Origin: Candidatus Gastranaerophilales bacterium
GTDB lineage: Bacteria; Cyanobacteriota; Vampirovibrionia; Gastranaerophilales; Gastranaerophilaceae
Direction of reading: 5' to 3'
Length of the DNA stretch: 64,000 bases
Assembly (NCBI GenBank): GCA_928722015.1
Contig: CAKMWI010000004.1
Coordinates: 274,624 to 338,623, forward strand
Below, in pieces: positions 8,828 to 18,005 of the stretch. Below the pieces are notes generated by a model, which saw nothing but the letters and a program-made list of their open reading frames with translations, was not told the DNA's origin and ran no database searches. Position 1 is the stretch's first letter; each line of letters opens with the position of its first letter. The translations under genes were made by a program, and so were the position numbers.

Positions 8828-9618
8828 TGAAAGATGTACAAAATACTCAGGATAATCGTAATATTGATATTCAAAAAGTTGGAATTAAGCATATTGAACT
8901 ACCATTAATTATTCAGCGAAAAAATAAATCTGATAAGGTTGTATATGCAACAGCCCGAGTTTGTGTGTCATTACCACGTGCTTATAAGGGAACACACATG
9001 AGCAGGTTTGTTGAAGTTTTGAATGAATGGAGGACTAAAAATCTTCTTGGGGTGGATATAAAAGGATGTTTAGAAAAAATTATTAAAAGATTACATGCTC
9101 TAAGTGGAGAATTAGAATTTAATTTCAAATATTTTGTTGATAAAAATGCACCTGTAACAGGTCTTTCTGCTCCAATGTGTTATGATTGTTCCTTTGAGGG
9201 TATAATAGATGAAGATAGTTACAAATTTATACTCGGGGTTAAAGTTCCTGTAACAACATTATGTCCGTGTTCTAAAGAAATTTCTGATAACGGTGCTCAT
9301 AATCAGCGGGCTATTATTTCTGTCAAAGTTTCTTATGATGAAAATGAGCATGTTTGGCTCGAAGATTTAATTGAACTGATTGAATCTTGTGCCTCTTGTC
9401 CTGTCTACCCTCTGTTAAAAAGGCAGGATGAAAAGTATGTAACGGAGCATGCCTGGGATAATCCAAGATTTGTAGAGGACGTATTAAGAGAAGTTGTTGT
9501 AAAACTTCGTAATCAATCTGTTATAAATTCGTTTGAAGTCGATTGTGAGGCTCTTGAAAGTATACATAATCATTCAGCCTGGGCATATCAAAAAGAATTT
9601 AAGGGACTTGATTATTAA
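8827..9618 (+). CDS. folE2: GTP cyclohydrolase FolE2 (type IB)
   Basis: 263 aa, full length for GTP cyclohydrolase IB, which makes 7,8-dihydroneopterin triphosphate, the first step of folate synthesis. Hallmarks are KGTHMSRFVEVLNEW (about 56-70), VPVTTLCPCSKEIS with the catalytic/metal Cys (about 141-154) and GAHNQRA. FolE2 is typically used in place of zinc-only FolE and tolerates other metals. It overlaps mazG by one base. Its 3' end is convergent with the subtilase-like gene (4-nt overlap at 9615-9618). Confidence 0.93.
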   Translation: MKDVQNTQDNRNIDIQKVGIKHIELPLIIQRKNKSDKVVYATARVCVSLPRAYKGTHMSRFVEVLNEWRTKNLLGVDIKGCLEKIIKRLHALSGELEFNFKYFVDKNAPVTGLSAPMCYDCSFEGIIDEDSYKFILGVKVPVTTLCPCSKEISDNGAHNQRAIISVKVSYDENEHVWLEDLIELIESCASCPVYPLLKRQDEKYVTEHAWDNPRFVEDVLREVVVKLRNQSVINSFEVDCEALESIHNHSAWAYQKEFKGLDY

Positions 9619-10967
9619 ATAATCCCTTCCATCATATCATTTAGTGCCAGTTTTGCTGTTCGTATAGGGGTAGAAAAGCTTGTTCCGGTTAGTGTTTCTA
9701 TCGGAATATTATATTCACCTCTAATATTTACAAGTTCTCCTGCTGCGGATAAGATTTTTCTTTTTCTTTTGGAATAAATTGATATTTTTTCTTCTAAAAT
9801 ACTTCTTTTTTGTAAAAGACTTTTAAAAGATTCTTTTGATTTAAACAGAGCATATTTTTCTTGTTCTAAGTATTTTATTTTATTATTTAAGTCTTTTATA
9901 ATATTTTGAATTCTGTCAACGGGTTTGCCTAATAAAGGATTTTTAAGGTATTTTTCTAAACGAGTGTTTAATAAAGGAATATCAGTACCCGGCAGTCCTG
10001 TTATATTAATACCGAATTTTGTAAGTTTAGGGGTAAATTCTCCAAGCTCATAATGTTGCGTCAGTTCGGAATTTCTTGATATTGAAAATGGGGCTACTTT
10101 ACCTCTTTTTTCGCATAACGACCCTACTCCTTCAACTTTTTCATTTGCACAAAGGTATAAGTTTGATAATTCAGATGAATTATTATATTCTTTGTAACTG
10201 GCATTATCTGCAGCAAATAGAACTCTGCGATTACCGGTTATTAGTTTATCGTAAATAGTGCTTTCCGATTGTAATAGTTCCTTTAAATCTGTTGGTATTT
10301 TGAATTTCTTTTTTTCACCTACTTTCAGACCGTATGAGCATGATATATAATCTGCGACTCCTTGCTCATCCAAATATTGAACTATTTTTGCAAGATCTTC
10401 ATGTGCTTCTAATTCCCTATTTGTAACTGATAATCTTACATACTTTGCAAACGGATTATTTCGTCGGGCGTATGTTAATACAATATCTCCATGGGGTATT
10501 CTGTAGAAAGGAAGAATTTCGCTATAGTTATCAGGTATTAAAATTGTTTTTGGGGTAAGTTTTGCATTTTTGATGAATCCACCTTCACTGTCCAGTATTT
10601 TTACCAGAATTTTTCCATCTTCTGTTTCCCCTTCTTTTAATATGTTATAGATTTTACCGTCTTTTGGGTTTGTCCATTCTGCACGTGCAAAGGAATCTCC
10701 AATAGTTTCAGATGTTAATCTTTTTAAATCTTCGGAGGACGCCTTGGTATATGCTCGTATAATCGGATTTTTAGATTGCTGAACTGCTATTTTATTCATT
10801 GTTCTTGCTTGCAGCATTTCAACAGAACAAAATCTGGGTAGTTCAACACTTTTTCCAGTGTTATTATCTATTGCTAATGGATTTATTCCGTGGATGTTTT
10901 CAGGTTTGATATGTAATTCACTCAAATATTTTATTACTTTTTTACTTAGATGTGAACTTATATTCAT
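9615..10967 (-). CDS. Divergent subtilisin-like serine protease with a coiled-coil insertion
   Basis: 450 aa and not obviously annotated, but a subtilase (S8) pattern is readable. Asp126 lies in VKILDSEGG, and His159 in IPHGDIVL follows at 33 residues (32 in subtilisin). A YISCSYG segment (207-213) matches the substrate-binding SxG. FAADNAS (251-257) supplies an oxyanion Asn255, and EGVGSLCEKRGKVAPFS resembles the S8 core. The nucleophile is Ser430 in TGTSFSTP (427-434). A charged helical insertion (about 335-415) separates the core from the Ser motif. There is no signal peptide. It follows the 168-aa gene by 12 nt. The family is inference from motifs; activity is not established. Confidence 0.65.
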   Translation of the reverse strand: MNISSHLSKKVIKYLSELHIKPENIHGINPLAIDNNTGKSVELPRFCSVEMLQARTMNKIAVQQSKNPIIRAYTKASSEDLKRLTSETIGDSFARAEWTNPKDGKIYNILKEGETEDGKILVKILDSEGGFIKNAKLTPKTILIPDNYSEILPFYRIPHGDIVLTYARRNNPFAKYVRLSVTNRELEAHEDLAKIVQYLDEQGVADYISCSYGLKVGEKKKFKIPTDLKELLQSESTIYDKLITGNRRVLFAADNASYKEYNNSSELSNLYLCANEKVEGVGSLCEKRGKVAPFSISRNSELTQHYELGEFTPKLTKFGINITGLPGTDIPLLNTRLEKYLKNPLLGKPVDRIQNIIKDLNNKIKYLEQEKYALFKSKESFKSLLQKRSILEEKISIYSKRKRKILSAAGELVNIRGEYNIPIETLTGTSFSTPIRTAKLALNDMMEGII

Positions 10968-10979
10968 TATAAACTCTTT

Positions 10980-11486
10980 CTAAAGAGGAATAGATACCCC
11001 AATGTTTACGCTTGTTGTCGATGGGTCAATTTTACCTACGTCATAAATTTGACCTTCAACAAATACGCTTGCTTTGCCTATTTTGGTTGAAATTCCAGTA
11101 AAGTTTCCAACTGTTGTGGCTGAGCCGCTTTTTCCGTATGTTACTTTTGTTGCAATGTAAGGTGTTGTATATATACTTGTTTTATTGCTTAATGGCAGTG
11201 TAACAGTGCAGGGCTGAACTCTAAATTGTACAGATTTTGAATTTGGATTCAGGTTGTGTCTTACTCTGAATCCTCCGGAAAATGCAGAGTTTCCGTAAGG
11301 CATGGAGCCTTTTACGTCAATAACGGCACCTGTTGAGCCGTCGGTAAATGATGTTCCAACCCCGGCATAAGCGCCCAAGCTTCCTTTTCCAATATTTACA
11401 CCGGTATCAATACCTGCAGTTGAAAAGTTTGTACCGTCGCATTGTTGAAATGTCCATGCTGAAACTTTTGTATTAATTTCAGGCAT
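10980..11486 (-). CDS. Hypothetical beta-strand-rich protein, 168 aa
   Basis: No family is recognised. Composition is high in Gly, Ser, Thr and Val, with alternating polar/hydrophobic strands (GAYAGVGTSFTDGSTGAVI, YTTPYIATKVTYG) ending in a V-x-I-G-V-S-I-P-L strand, reminiscent of a small beta-barrel or beta-solenoid. No signal peptide is visible, which argues against an ordinary outer membrane porin. A good aaagggga ribosome binding site supports the ATG. It sits directly upstream of, and likely in one operon with, the subtilisin-like protease. It could be that protease's substrate, inhibitor or partner (inference). Confidence 0.65.
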   Translation of the reverse strand: MPEINTKVSAWTFQQCDGTNFSTAGIDTGVNIGKGSLGAYAGVGTSFTDGSTGAVIDVKGSMPYGNSAFSGGFRVRHNLNPNSKSVQFRVQPCTVTLPLSNKTSIYTTPYIATKVTYGKSGSATTVGNFTGISTKIGKASVFVEGQIYDVGKIDPSTTSVNIGVSIPL

Positions 11487-11619
11487 ATTAGTTTTCCCCT
11501 TTATTTATCCCCTTAGTTTTATAAAGTATTTTTTTTCTTAAATTTTGCTTTATTTTTTCGGTATAGTTACATTTTGTAACTTTGAAAAGTTAAATTACAG
11601 TGCAAATTTTTTTACGTGA

Positions 11620-11625
11620 TATCAT
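11620..11625 (+). promoter_or_regulatory. -10 element TATCAT before phosphatase-like gene
   Basis: TGATATCAT (extended -10) lies 6 nt before the ATG at 11632 and there is no Shine-Dalgarno sequence. Same arrangement as the other proposed leaderless starts. Confidence 0.4.
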
Positions 11626-11631
11626 TCATTT

Positions 11632-12120
11632 ATGAAAGTTCAAAATATATGTTTTACTGGTGTTCCAGAGAATTATGCAACAATAGATAATTATGTATCC
11701 CGTTCTGCCCAGCCAAAAAAGGATGATTTTGTATGGCTTAAAGATAACGGGGTAACAGATATTGTCAATTTTAGAACAATGACTGTGCCTGAACTTGATT
11801 TTGATGAACCCGAGTTAGTAAAGTCTTTGGGGATGAAATATCATAGTATTCCATCAGTTTCCAAATATCCGCAAGAAAAAAATGTTTTTGATTTCCTTGC
11901 TCTGGCAGATGAAATATTATCTCAAAACGGCAAATTGCATATACATTGTAAACAGGGTGCAGACAGAACCGGCATGTATTCATATCTTTATAAGTCCTAC
12001 AAACATATCGGTTCTGAGTCTGAGAATATTGCAGAGTGGATTGCAAAAGGACTGCATTTAGAAAAATATCCGAATTTAATAAGTTGGGCTCAAAATTTTG
12101 TTAAAAATTATTTGAAGTAG
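11632..12120 (+). CDS. Dual-specificity/tyrosine phosphatase-like protein
   Basis: 162 aa. The cysteine-phosphatase signature HCKQGADRTG (105-114) gives Cys106 and Arg112 of the CX5R loop. YVSRSAQP (21-28) matches the entry segment of Siw14/PFA-DSP-type phosphatases. The substrate could be phosphoprotein, phosphoinositide or inositol pyrophosphate; it cannot be told from sequence. There is no signal peptide. The N-terminus carries ICFTG (6-10), the short motif shared with other proteins here. Monocistronic, facing a convergent gene 3 nt away. The start has no Shine-Dalgarno sequence but has a -10 element just upstream. Confidence 0.8.
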   Translation: MKVQNICFTGVPENYATIDNYVSRSAQPKKDDFVWLKDNGVTDIVNFRTMTVPELDFDEPELVKSLGMKYHSIPSVSKYPQEKNVFDFLALADEILSQNGKLHIHCKQGADRTGMYSYLYKSYKHIGSESENIAEWIAKGLHLEKYPNLISWAQNFVKNYLK

Positions 12121-12122
12121 TA

Positions 12123-12707
12123 TTATTTTTTTCTATATAATACCAAGTTTGTTAATATTATTTGTATTGCTCCTAAAATTGTTATTACTACCAGCTCAAG
12201 CTGTAAAAATTTAAGCCAGAATGAAGCAGACAATTTCCCTTTATGGTGTAGCGTAATATTATTATTGCTGTTTTTAAGCCAATCAGATATCTGTTGTTGT
12301 TGAGATTTCATTAGCTCTATTTCTTGTACAGATGCATCTTCTATAGTATATATATAATAGTTTTTATTATTCTTTAGTTTGAAATATAAAGAATTTACGG
12401 TTGCCAGTATAGAATTTGTGTGTTTAGTTACAGGAGAACTACGGCGATTCATTGTGCCTCCGGAGGATATCTCTTTTGTTCCGGAGAATATGCCGACTGT
12501 GGATATTTTAGATAAGTTGAGTGTATTGTATTTTTTATTGCCGAACATATTGGTTTGGGTAACCGTACAAATATTGGTCTTTTTACTGCAGTAAATATTG
12601 ACATTTAAATCTTCAGTAAAAGAATTTAAATACAATATAGCGGCACAAATAGCCGCTATAAAGTTGATCCAAATAAGTTTGTTTTTATGTTTTTGAATAA
12701 GTTTCAA
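12123..12707 (-). CDS. Hypothetical two-TM membrane protein, 194 aa
   Basis: No family is recognised. One hydrophobic segment near the N-terminus (about 12-27, IWINFIAAICAAILYL) and one near the C-terminus (about 164-190) flank a roughly 130-residue polar domain, probably periplasmic, that is Asn/Ser/Lys-rich and has two Cys (SKKTNICTV region). It lies 16 nt downstream of the M49-like peptidase gene and is probably co-transcribed. It might hold a partner near the membrane; that is speculation. Confidence 0.65.
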   Translation of the reverse strand: MKLIQKHKNKLIWINFIAAICAAILYLNSFTEDLNVNIYCSKKTNICTVTQTNMFGNKKYNTLNLSKISTVGIFSGTKEISSGGTMNRRSSPVTKHTNSILATVNSLYFKLKNNKNYYIYTIEDASVQEIELMKSQQQQISDWLKNSNNNITLHHKGKLSASFWLKFLQLELVVITILGAIQIILTNLVLYRKK

Positions 12708-12723
12708 AATTTCTTCTTTTTCA

Positions 12724-14454
12724 TTAGTTTTCTGCTAATAATTTGTCAGCAAGTTCAGTTTCGAGAGTTCCGTTAAGAGCTTTTGAAACTTTTTGAAGTT
12801 TTTGAGCAATAAGTTCCATATTATCAGTCCAGACAAAGTTGTTATTTACATATTCTTCAGCTTTGTTGAAATCTCCGTCAATTTGAATACGTATAATTTC
12901 AGCCAGCATTTCTTTTGCAATCGGAACAACTTTATCTATATTTACATGGATTTTGCCTTCCGGAGTAATGGAATATCCGCCTCTTTCTGCAAAGTATTTA
13001 TTTTGCATTACTGTTCGAACTCTATGAGCTTGCGACAGGGTTGGTTTTGATTTTAGAAAATTATCCGTCATTGTTGTAACTATAATTTGTAGTCTTTGTT
13101 CTTTTGTGTACATACCAAGCTCTGTCAACAAGTCAACAAATGCTAAAGCTCCCATATCGGCTTTGTTTTCTTCAATAATATTTCTGTATTTGCCGAGTTT
13201 TTCGCTGCTTTCTTTAGGTCCTAAAGAATGTGCGTTTTCATGACCGATTGTAAACCAGTGGTCGGCTTCGTCAAGATAATATTTGTGCTGCTCAGAATCT
13301 AATATTGCATCAAGTCTTTCATGTAATTTTTTCATATCGCTGATGAATCTTATTTGTCTGTGGTAAACATTGCGTCTGCCGCCACCTATTGTCAGTGATA
13401 ATTTATCAGAATTCGGAAGATTTTCAGCTAATGTTATGCCGCCTCTGTATTCTCCGACATCGCCTGATGCCATTACCATATCTACATCAACCATTGTTTG
13501 TTTTGCATCTTCATCAGAAGAGATTGTTTGTTCATACTCATCTTTAAATGGCATATTATCAGCAAGTGTTGGTAAATACTGCTTTATTGCCATCAAAGCG
13601 TCTGTCCCTTGTTTATTTATAATTCCAACTCGACCACCTAAAAAGTCTTTTGGAATTGGAGCAATTCCATGTTCTTTTAATTTATTGGACAGTTCTTCGT
13701 TTTCTACAATAGTACCTGTCATTTCATCTTCATAATTTTCACGTGTTATTGTGAATTCAAGAGGGGTATCTTGCAAAGTAGCCCATTTTTTATCAGCATA
13801 AGCATCGAGCATTGGATCTGCAGTCCTCAATGCTTTTGTCTGCAATTTTAGATATTCGTTGAAATCTTTATTTGTGGATACTTCAGAAGCTTTATCTAGT
13901 TCATCTGCCATTTTGGAAAAATCTTCTTTAAAATAATCAATATAATCAATACCTTTTAAATTTTCATCGCATCTGACAACTATAGAGCGCTGTGTTAGAA
14001 TTTTTTTTACCTCTTCAATTTTTCCTTCTTTTAACATCCTTAAGAGAACAGAATGAAATTCTTCTTTTGACAGGTCTTCAGGGTAAACACCCTTTCCTGG
14101 TTTTTCGTCTATTCCTTTAATTAATCTTATTGGGTTTGACATTGTATCAATAGCATTTATCCCCTTTTGAGCATCAAATAAAATTTTTGTTAATTTTGCT
14201 TGTTTGTTACCTTTTTTTATTTCTGTTTCTAAAAATTCTTTAACTGCCAAGTTATGTTTGCAATCAATTTGCATATTTATTTTTTCCAAAATTGCAGCAG
14301 CTTTACATAAGTGTTTTAGGGCAATCTTGTCTCCTTCTTTTAACTCCAGGTATTCAGGTGCATCAGCTTTTAAAAATTTTTTTGTTATTAGATAGTCTTT
14401 ATTAGTTCTTTTTTCAAGTTCTTCTATAGAAAGATTGAATTCATATGTTTTCAT
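12724..14454 (-). CDS. Zinc metallopeptidase related to dipeptidyl-peptidase III (M49)
   Basis: 576 aa. The zinc-site pair is visible: GHENAHSLGP (about 402-411) and, about 25 residues later, EENKADMGAL, matching the H-E-x-x-H and E-x-x-x-A-D elements of M49. Canonical DPP III has HEXXGH; here the spacing is the HEXXH-xLGP form. LTIGGGRRNVYHRQIRF lies upstream and resembles the family's substrate region. There is no signal peptide, so it is probably a cytosolic peptide-degrading enzyme. AAAGGAGC ribosome binding site before the ATG. Followed by a small membrane protein gene. The family assignment is good; substrate use is unknown. Confidence 0.75.
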   Translation of the reverse strand: MKTYEFNLSIEELEKRTNKDYLITKKFLKADAPEYLELKEGDKIALKHLCKAAAILEKINMQIDCKHNLAVKEFLETEIKKGNKQAKLTKILFDAQKGINAIDTMSNPIRLIKGIDEKPGKGVYPEDLSKEEFHSVLLRMLKEGKIEEVKKILTQRSIVVRCDENLKGIDYIDYFKEDFSKMADELDKASEVSTNKDFNEYLKLQTKALRTADPMLDAYADKKWATLQDTPLEFTITRENYEDEMTGTIVENEELSNKLKEHGIAPIPKDFLGGRVGIINKQGTDALMAIKQYLPTLADNMPFKDEYEQTISSDEDAKQTMVDVDMVMASGDVGEYRGGITLAENLPNSDKLSLTIGGGRRNVYHRQIRFISDMKKLHERLDAILDSEQHKYYLDEADHWFTIGHENAHSLGPKESSEKLGKYRNIIEENKADMGALAFVDLLTELGMYTKEQRLQIIVTTMTDNFLKSKPTLSQAHRVRTVMQNKYFAERGGYSITPEGKIHVNIDKVVPIAKEMLAEIIRIQIDGDFNKAEEYVNNNFVWTDNMELIAQKLQKVSKALNGTLETELADKLLAEN

Positions 14455-14567
14455 TATAAAGCTCCTTTGGTATAATATAATTATAAAAGAATTATATCAC
14501 TTTAGAGGTAAATATACAAATATAAGACAGATTACTGTAACTACTGATTTTTTATAAATGTATTTTA

Positions 14568-15038
14568 TTATTTATGGTAAGTTTCGCCTTTTATTATTTT
14601 AAATGCTCGGTAAATTTGTTCTATGAGTATTAGTCTTGCAAATTGATGCAGAAATGTCATTTTTGACATACTCATTTTTAAATTTGCACGTTCTGAAACA
14701 TTTTTTCCTATGCCGTATGATGAACCTATTACAAATACAATTTCCCGGGTTCCTTCATTTGTTATGTCTGTAATTTTTTTAGCAAATTCTTCACTTGAAA
14801 ATTGTTTTCCATTTATTTCCATTGTGATTACGTAATCAAGGGGTTTTATGTTTGCTAAAACTTTTTCACCTTCTTCAAGTAATGTTTTTTGAATTAGATT
14901 TTCGTCTTTAATTTCTATGGGTGAAATTTCAATGATTGAAATGGGGATATATGGAGTAAGACGTTTTACAAACTCGTCAATACCCTCTTTTAGAAATTTT
15001 TCTTTAATTTTTCCTAATGCAATAATTTTAATTTTCAA
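14568..15038 (-). CDS. rlmH: 23S rRNA pseudouridine-1915 N3-methyltransferase RlmH
   Basis: 156 aa, the standard size. It starts MKIKIIALGKIKEKFLKEG and has the SPOUT knot motifs FVIGSSYGIG (SAM binding) and LKMSMSKMTFLHQFARLILIEQIYRA, ending in GETYHK as expected. It methylates pseudouridine 1915 in helix 69 of 23S rRNA, late in ribosome assembly. The start overlaps the 3' end of the mscS-like gene by 11 nt, indicating coupling. Confidence 0.95.
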   Translation of the reverse strand: MKIKIIALGKIKEKFLKEGIDEFVKRLTPYIPISIIEISPIEIKDENLIQKTLLEEGEKVLANIKPLDYVITMEINGKQFSSEEFAKKITDITNEGTREIVFVIGSSYGIGKNVSERANLKMSMSKMTFLHQFARLILIEQIYRAFKIIKGETYHK

Positions 15039-15849
15039 CTTTTAAAGCTTCACTTTCTATATATAGAGATTGAGAAGGGAATGCAAAATCGATTCCTGCA
15101 GCTCTGTATTTTTCAATGACTTGTTGGAGAAATTCTCCGCGAACTTTCAAAAATTTGTCATAAGAACCGGATTTTACATAGCCTCTAAATCTTATATTGA
15201 TTGAACTGTCTCCCAAATCATGAATTGCAACAGTGAATTCGTTATGTATTTCTTTGTGTTCAATTGCTGTATTTTTTAATATGTCTTGTGCTAATTGAAG
15301 ATTGTTGTTATCCGTTGAGTATGTAACACCAAATGTTGCATTTATGAATCTTTTTCTAGCTCGAGAAACATTTGTTATAATCGCGTTTGCCGCAATATTA
15401 TTTGGTATGCTAATTAAGAAGTTATCTAAATCTCTTATCTTGGTAGATCTAATATTGATATCTTCTACATAACCTTCAATTCCATTCACTTTTACATAGT
15501 CTCCAATTTTATAAACATGATCGGAAAGTATTTCAATGCTGCCAAAAATATTTGCCAACGCATCTTTTGCTGCCATACCTACGGCAATACCTCCGATTCC
15601 GAAACCTGCGAGTATGGAAGAAACTGAATATCCTTGGCTTTGTAAAAATCCTGTTATGGCAATAAATATAATTACTGCCTTTAATAGCTTCATGAGTATT
15701 GGAATAAATCTCAGTAAAGGAGAATTTGATTCCTGATTTTTGATTCTTTCAATAATCCTTTTATCTACTGTATCAATTATTTTAAATAATATAATGATTA
15801 GTATAGTGTTTATAACTATTGCGATTAGTCCAGCTTCCCATTTTGGCAT
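15028..15849 (-). CDS. Small-conductance mechanosensitive channel MscS family
   Basis: 273 aa, close to E. coli MscS. There is an N-terminal TM helix (about 8-25), a second near 48-65, and the pore-lining TM3 rich in Gly/Ala (SILAGFGIGGIAVGMAAKDALANI, about 77-100). The conserved beta domain follows (IGDYVKVNGIEGYVEDINIRST, with ISIPNN), then the cytoplasmic alpha/beta vestibule. It opens under membrane tension to release solutes in hypo-osmotic shock. AAGGAGAAA ribosome binding site. Upstream gene of a pair with rlmH. Confidence 0.92.
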   Translation of the reverse strand: MPKWEAGLIAIVINTILIIILFKIIDTVDKRIIERIKNQESNSPLLRFIPILMKLLKAVIIFIAITGFLQSQGYSVSSILAGFGIGGIAVGMAAKDALANIFGSIEILSDHVYKIGDYVKVNGIEGYVEDINIRSTKIRDLDNFLISIPNNIAANAIITNVSRARKRFINATFGVTYSTDNNNLQLAQDILKNTAIEHKEIHNEFTVAIHDLGDSSINIRFRGYVKSGSYDKFLKVRGEFLQQVIEKYRAAGIDFAFPSQSLYIESEALKVEN

Positions 15850-15945
15850 TTTTTTCTCCTTGTTAAAATAATTATATGATATAAATGCATTATTCCAAAG
15901 TGTAATGTAAATATTTTATAAAATTTTTTACTTTTTATATGATTT

Positions 15946-15954
15946 TGGTAGACT
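15946..15954 (+). promoter_or_regulatory. Extended -10 (TGGTAGACT) before slt
   Basis: TAGACT at 15949-15954 with an upstream TG. The ATG is at 15963, 8 nt later, and no ribosome binding site is visible. A leaderless transcript is likely. Confidence 0.4.
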
Positions 15955-15962
15955 GATTATAT

Positions 15963-17948
15963 ATGCGTTCGTTTAAATGTCATAGTAATAATATTATAAA
16001 AGTTATAGTTTTTATTGTATGTTTGTTAGCGGGTATTTGTTTTGCCAGGTATTATCAACCTCAAAGTAAGACTGTAAAAATTTATCAACAAGCCTTGCGA
16101 GATTATGAAAATGGAAACTATTCAAATTCATATTATTTATTTTCAAAGGTTGGCTATAATTCTAAATTAAAACCTGTTGCGTTATACAGGCAAGCCCTTT
16201 GCGCAAGAGCTCTTGGTGATGAAAAATCTGAATTGAAGAAATATCAGTCTTTGTTTCGAAATTACCCTTCTAATAAATTGAGTATGGAAGCAAAGTATCT
16301 GGCTGCGCAAATTTTGGTAGATACAAATCCATCTTTGGCTCAAAGATATTTTAATTCAGTTTCTAAATCCACCATAGATTCTGATTACAAGCTTGCATCA
16401 GAATATTATAAAGCAAGGATTCTTTCTTCCAGAATTCGTTATTCTAATAAAATTTTTTCCAGAGCTAAAATGGCAAATGTAGAACATTCTTTTAGAGATT
16501 ATCTTGAGCAGGCTCCGGATGGAAGACTTGCTGTTAATGCTGCTAATACTTGGAAAAAATTTAATCCTAATATAAATTCTTATGATTATACACTTATAGC
16601 AAAAGCATATTATTTTGCCGGTTTATATAATGAAGCTGAAAAAATCTTTTCAAAGACAAATATTAAAGATAGTTGGGCTATTCAAGCTGCAACTGCATAT
16701 TCAAAGGGCAATTATGAAAAAACAAAGTCTTTAGTTGAAAATGGGGTTGCCAAGTATTCAAATTCTGTAACGCCTGAAGATTTTAAAATGGCTGTAGATA
16801 ATTATTTAAAATTGGATGAAGATTCTTATAAGCTGGTTTCTAAATTGTTTTCTTTATCAAAAGGAAAAGGAAAGGACTATATTTGGAATCTTAAATGTAT
16901 AAATTCTCCGAAAAAAGATAAGTACGCATGTTATAACGGCTTATATACAAATTATCCATCAAGTGATTATGCACAATCAGCGTTATCAAATTTATTTTTT
17001 GACAGAATATATAATAAAGATTATTTAAATGCCCGCAGAATAGGACAGGATTTTATAGCAAGGTTTCCTAATTCTGAAGATACTCCGATGATAATGTTCT
17101 GGGAAGGCAAGATTGAACAGAGGTATTATAACTCTTCTAATTTTGTTAAGTATTATCAAAATATAATTAATAAGTATCCGGATACTTATTATGCATATCG
17201 CGCATTTTGGATTTTGAAAGGGGTTCCTACTTCTACAATTTCTACTGCATTGGAATTTAAACCGGTTGTATATCCATATCGCTATCCGATGAATGGGGAT
17301 ATATTATATAGTTTGATGCAGGTTAAAGATTATGATATGATTGCAAAATTTACTAAGGATGATTTTATTAAAAGCTGGGTTGAATATCAGAAAGGAAACT
17401 ACTCTGCGTCAATGTTATTGGCAAGAGATGCAATGGCAAAACTTGAGCAAAAACCTGGAAAAAAGGATTTAAGATGGCGTCTTGTGTATCCTCAAAATTA
17501 TTATAGGCAGGTTAAGAATTACGCTGCACAATATCAAAATAACGATGCATTAATGATGTCTATTATCAGAGAAGAAAGTTATTTTAATTCGGAAGCTCAA
17601 AGTGGTGTTGGCGCTATCGGTTTAATGCAGCTGATGCCTGCTACTGCACATGAAATTGGTTCAAAAAATGGTATAACATTTAATACAAGTTATTTATTTA
17701 ACCCAGAATTAAATATCAAAATTGGAAATTTATATTATTCCACAATAAGAAAGATGTTGGATAATAAAGATGTTTCTGCTATTGCGGCATATAATGGAGG
17801 AATTGGTTCTGTTACAAGATGGAAGGGTACATTGAAGTATTCAGATACTGATGAGTTTGTTGAACAAATTCCCTATGAAGAGACAAAAAATTATGTAAAA
17901 AAAGTATTTAGGAGTTATTGGAATTATACAAGAATCTATCAAAAATGA
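15963..17948 (+). CDS. slt: Soluble-type lytic murein transglycosylase (Slt70-like)
   Basis: 661 aa. An N-terminal membrane anchor/signal (about 14-30) is followed by a long all-helical, TPR-like superhelix (about 35-500) and a C-terminal GH23 SLT domain. The catalytic Glu lies in IIREESYF (about residue 535), followed by GAIGLMQLMPATA and AAYNGG, all diagnostic. It cleaves the MurNAc-GlcNAc bond of peptidoglycan, forming 1,6-anhydromuropeptides in the periplasm. The next gene downstream is a SpoIID-type wall protein, so this is a wall-remodelling block. No Shine-Dalgarno sequence at the start. Confidence 0.9.
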   Translation: MRSFKCHSNNIIKVIVFIVCLLAGICFARYYQPQSKTVKIYQQALRDYENGNYSNSYYLFSKVGYNSKLKPVALYRQALCARALGDEKSELKKYQSLFRNYPSNKLSMEAKYLAAQILVDTNPSLAQRYFNSVSKSTIDSDYKLASEYYKARILSSRIRYSNKIFSRAKMANVEHSFRDYLEQAPDGRLAVNAANTWKKFNPNINSYDYTLIAKAYYFAGLYNEAEKIFSKTNIKDSWAIQAATAYSKGNYEKTKSLVENGVAKYSNSVTPEDFKMAVDNYLKLDEDSYKLVSKLFSLSKGKGKDYIWNLKCINSPKKDKYACYNGLYTNYPSSDYAQSALSNLFFDRIYNKDYLNARRIGQDFIARFPNSEDTPMIMFWEGKIEQRYYNSSNFVKYYQNIINKYPDTYYAYRAFWILKGVPTSTISTALEFKPVVYPYRYPMNGDILYSLMQVKDYDMIAKFTKDDFIKSWVEYQKGNYSASMLLARDAMAKLEQKPGKKDLRWRLVYPQNYYRQVKNYAAQYQNNDALMMSIIREESYFNSEAQSGVGAIGLMQLMPATAHEIGSKNGITFNTSYLFNPELNIKIGNLYYSTIRKMLDNKDVSAIAAYNGGIGSVTRWKGTLKYSDTDEFVEQIPYEETKNYVKKVFRSYWNYTRIYQK

Positions 17949-17989
17949 TGAAAAATCATTCATTTGATTTATTACTTTCTTGTGTAAAG

Positions 17990-17998
17990 TGTTAAAAT
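17990..17998 (+). promoter_or_regulatory. Extended -10 (TGTTAAAAT) before spoIID-like gene
   Basis: TAAAAT at 17993-17998 ends 7 nt before the ATG at 18006, and no Shine-Dalgarno sequence is seen. It is identical to the nonamer before mazG and dgt. Confidence 0.5.
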
Positions 17999-18005
17999 AG
18001 ATATT

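Noticed and set aside
13370..13735. 121-aa plus-strand frame inside the M49-like gene
   Set aside because: Antisense shadow: no ribosome binding site, and the minus-strand frame has the zinc motifs.
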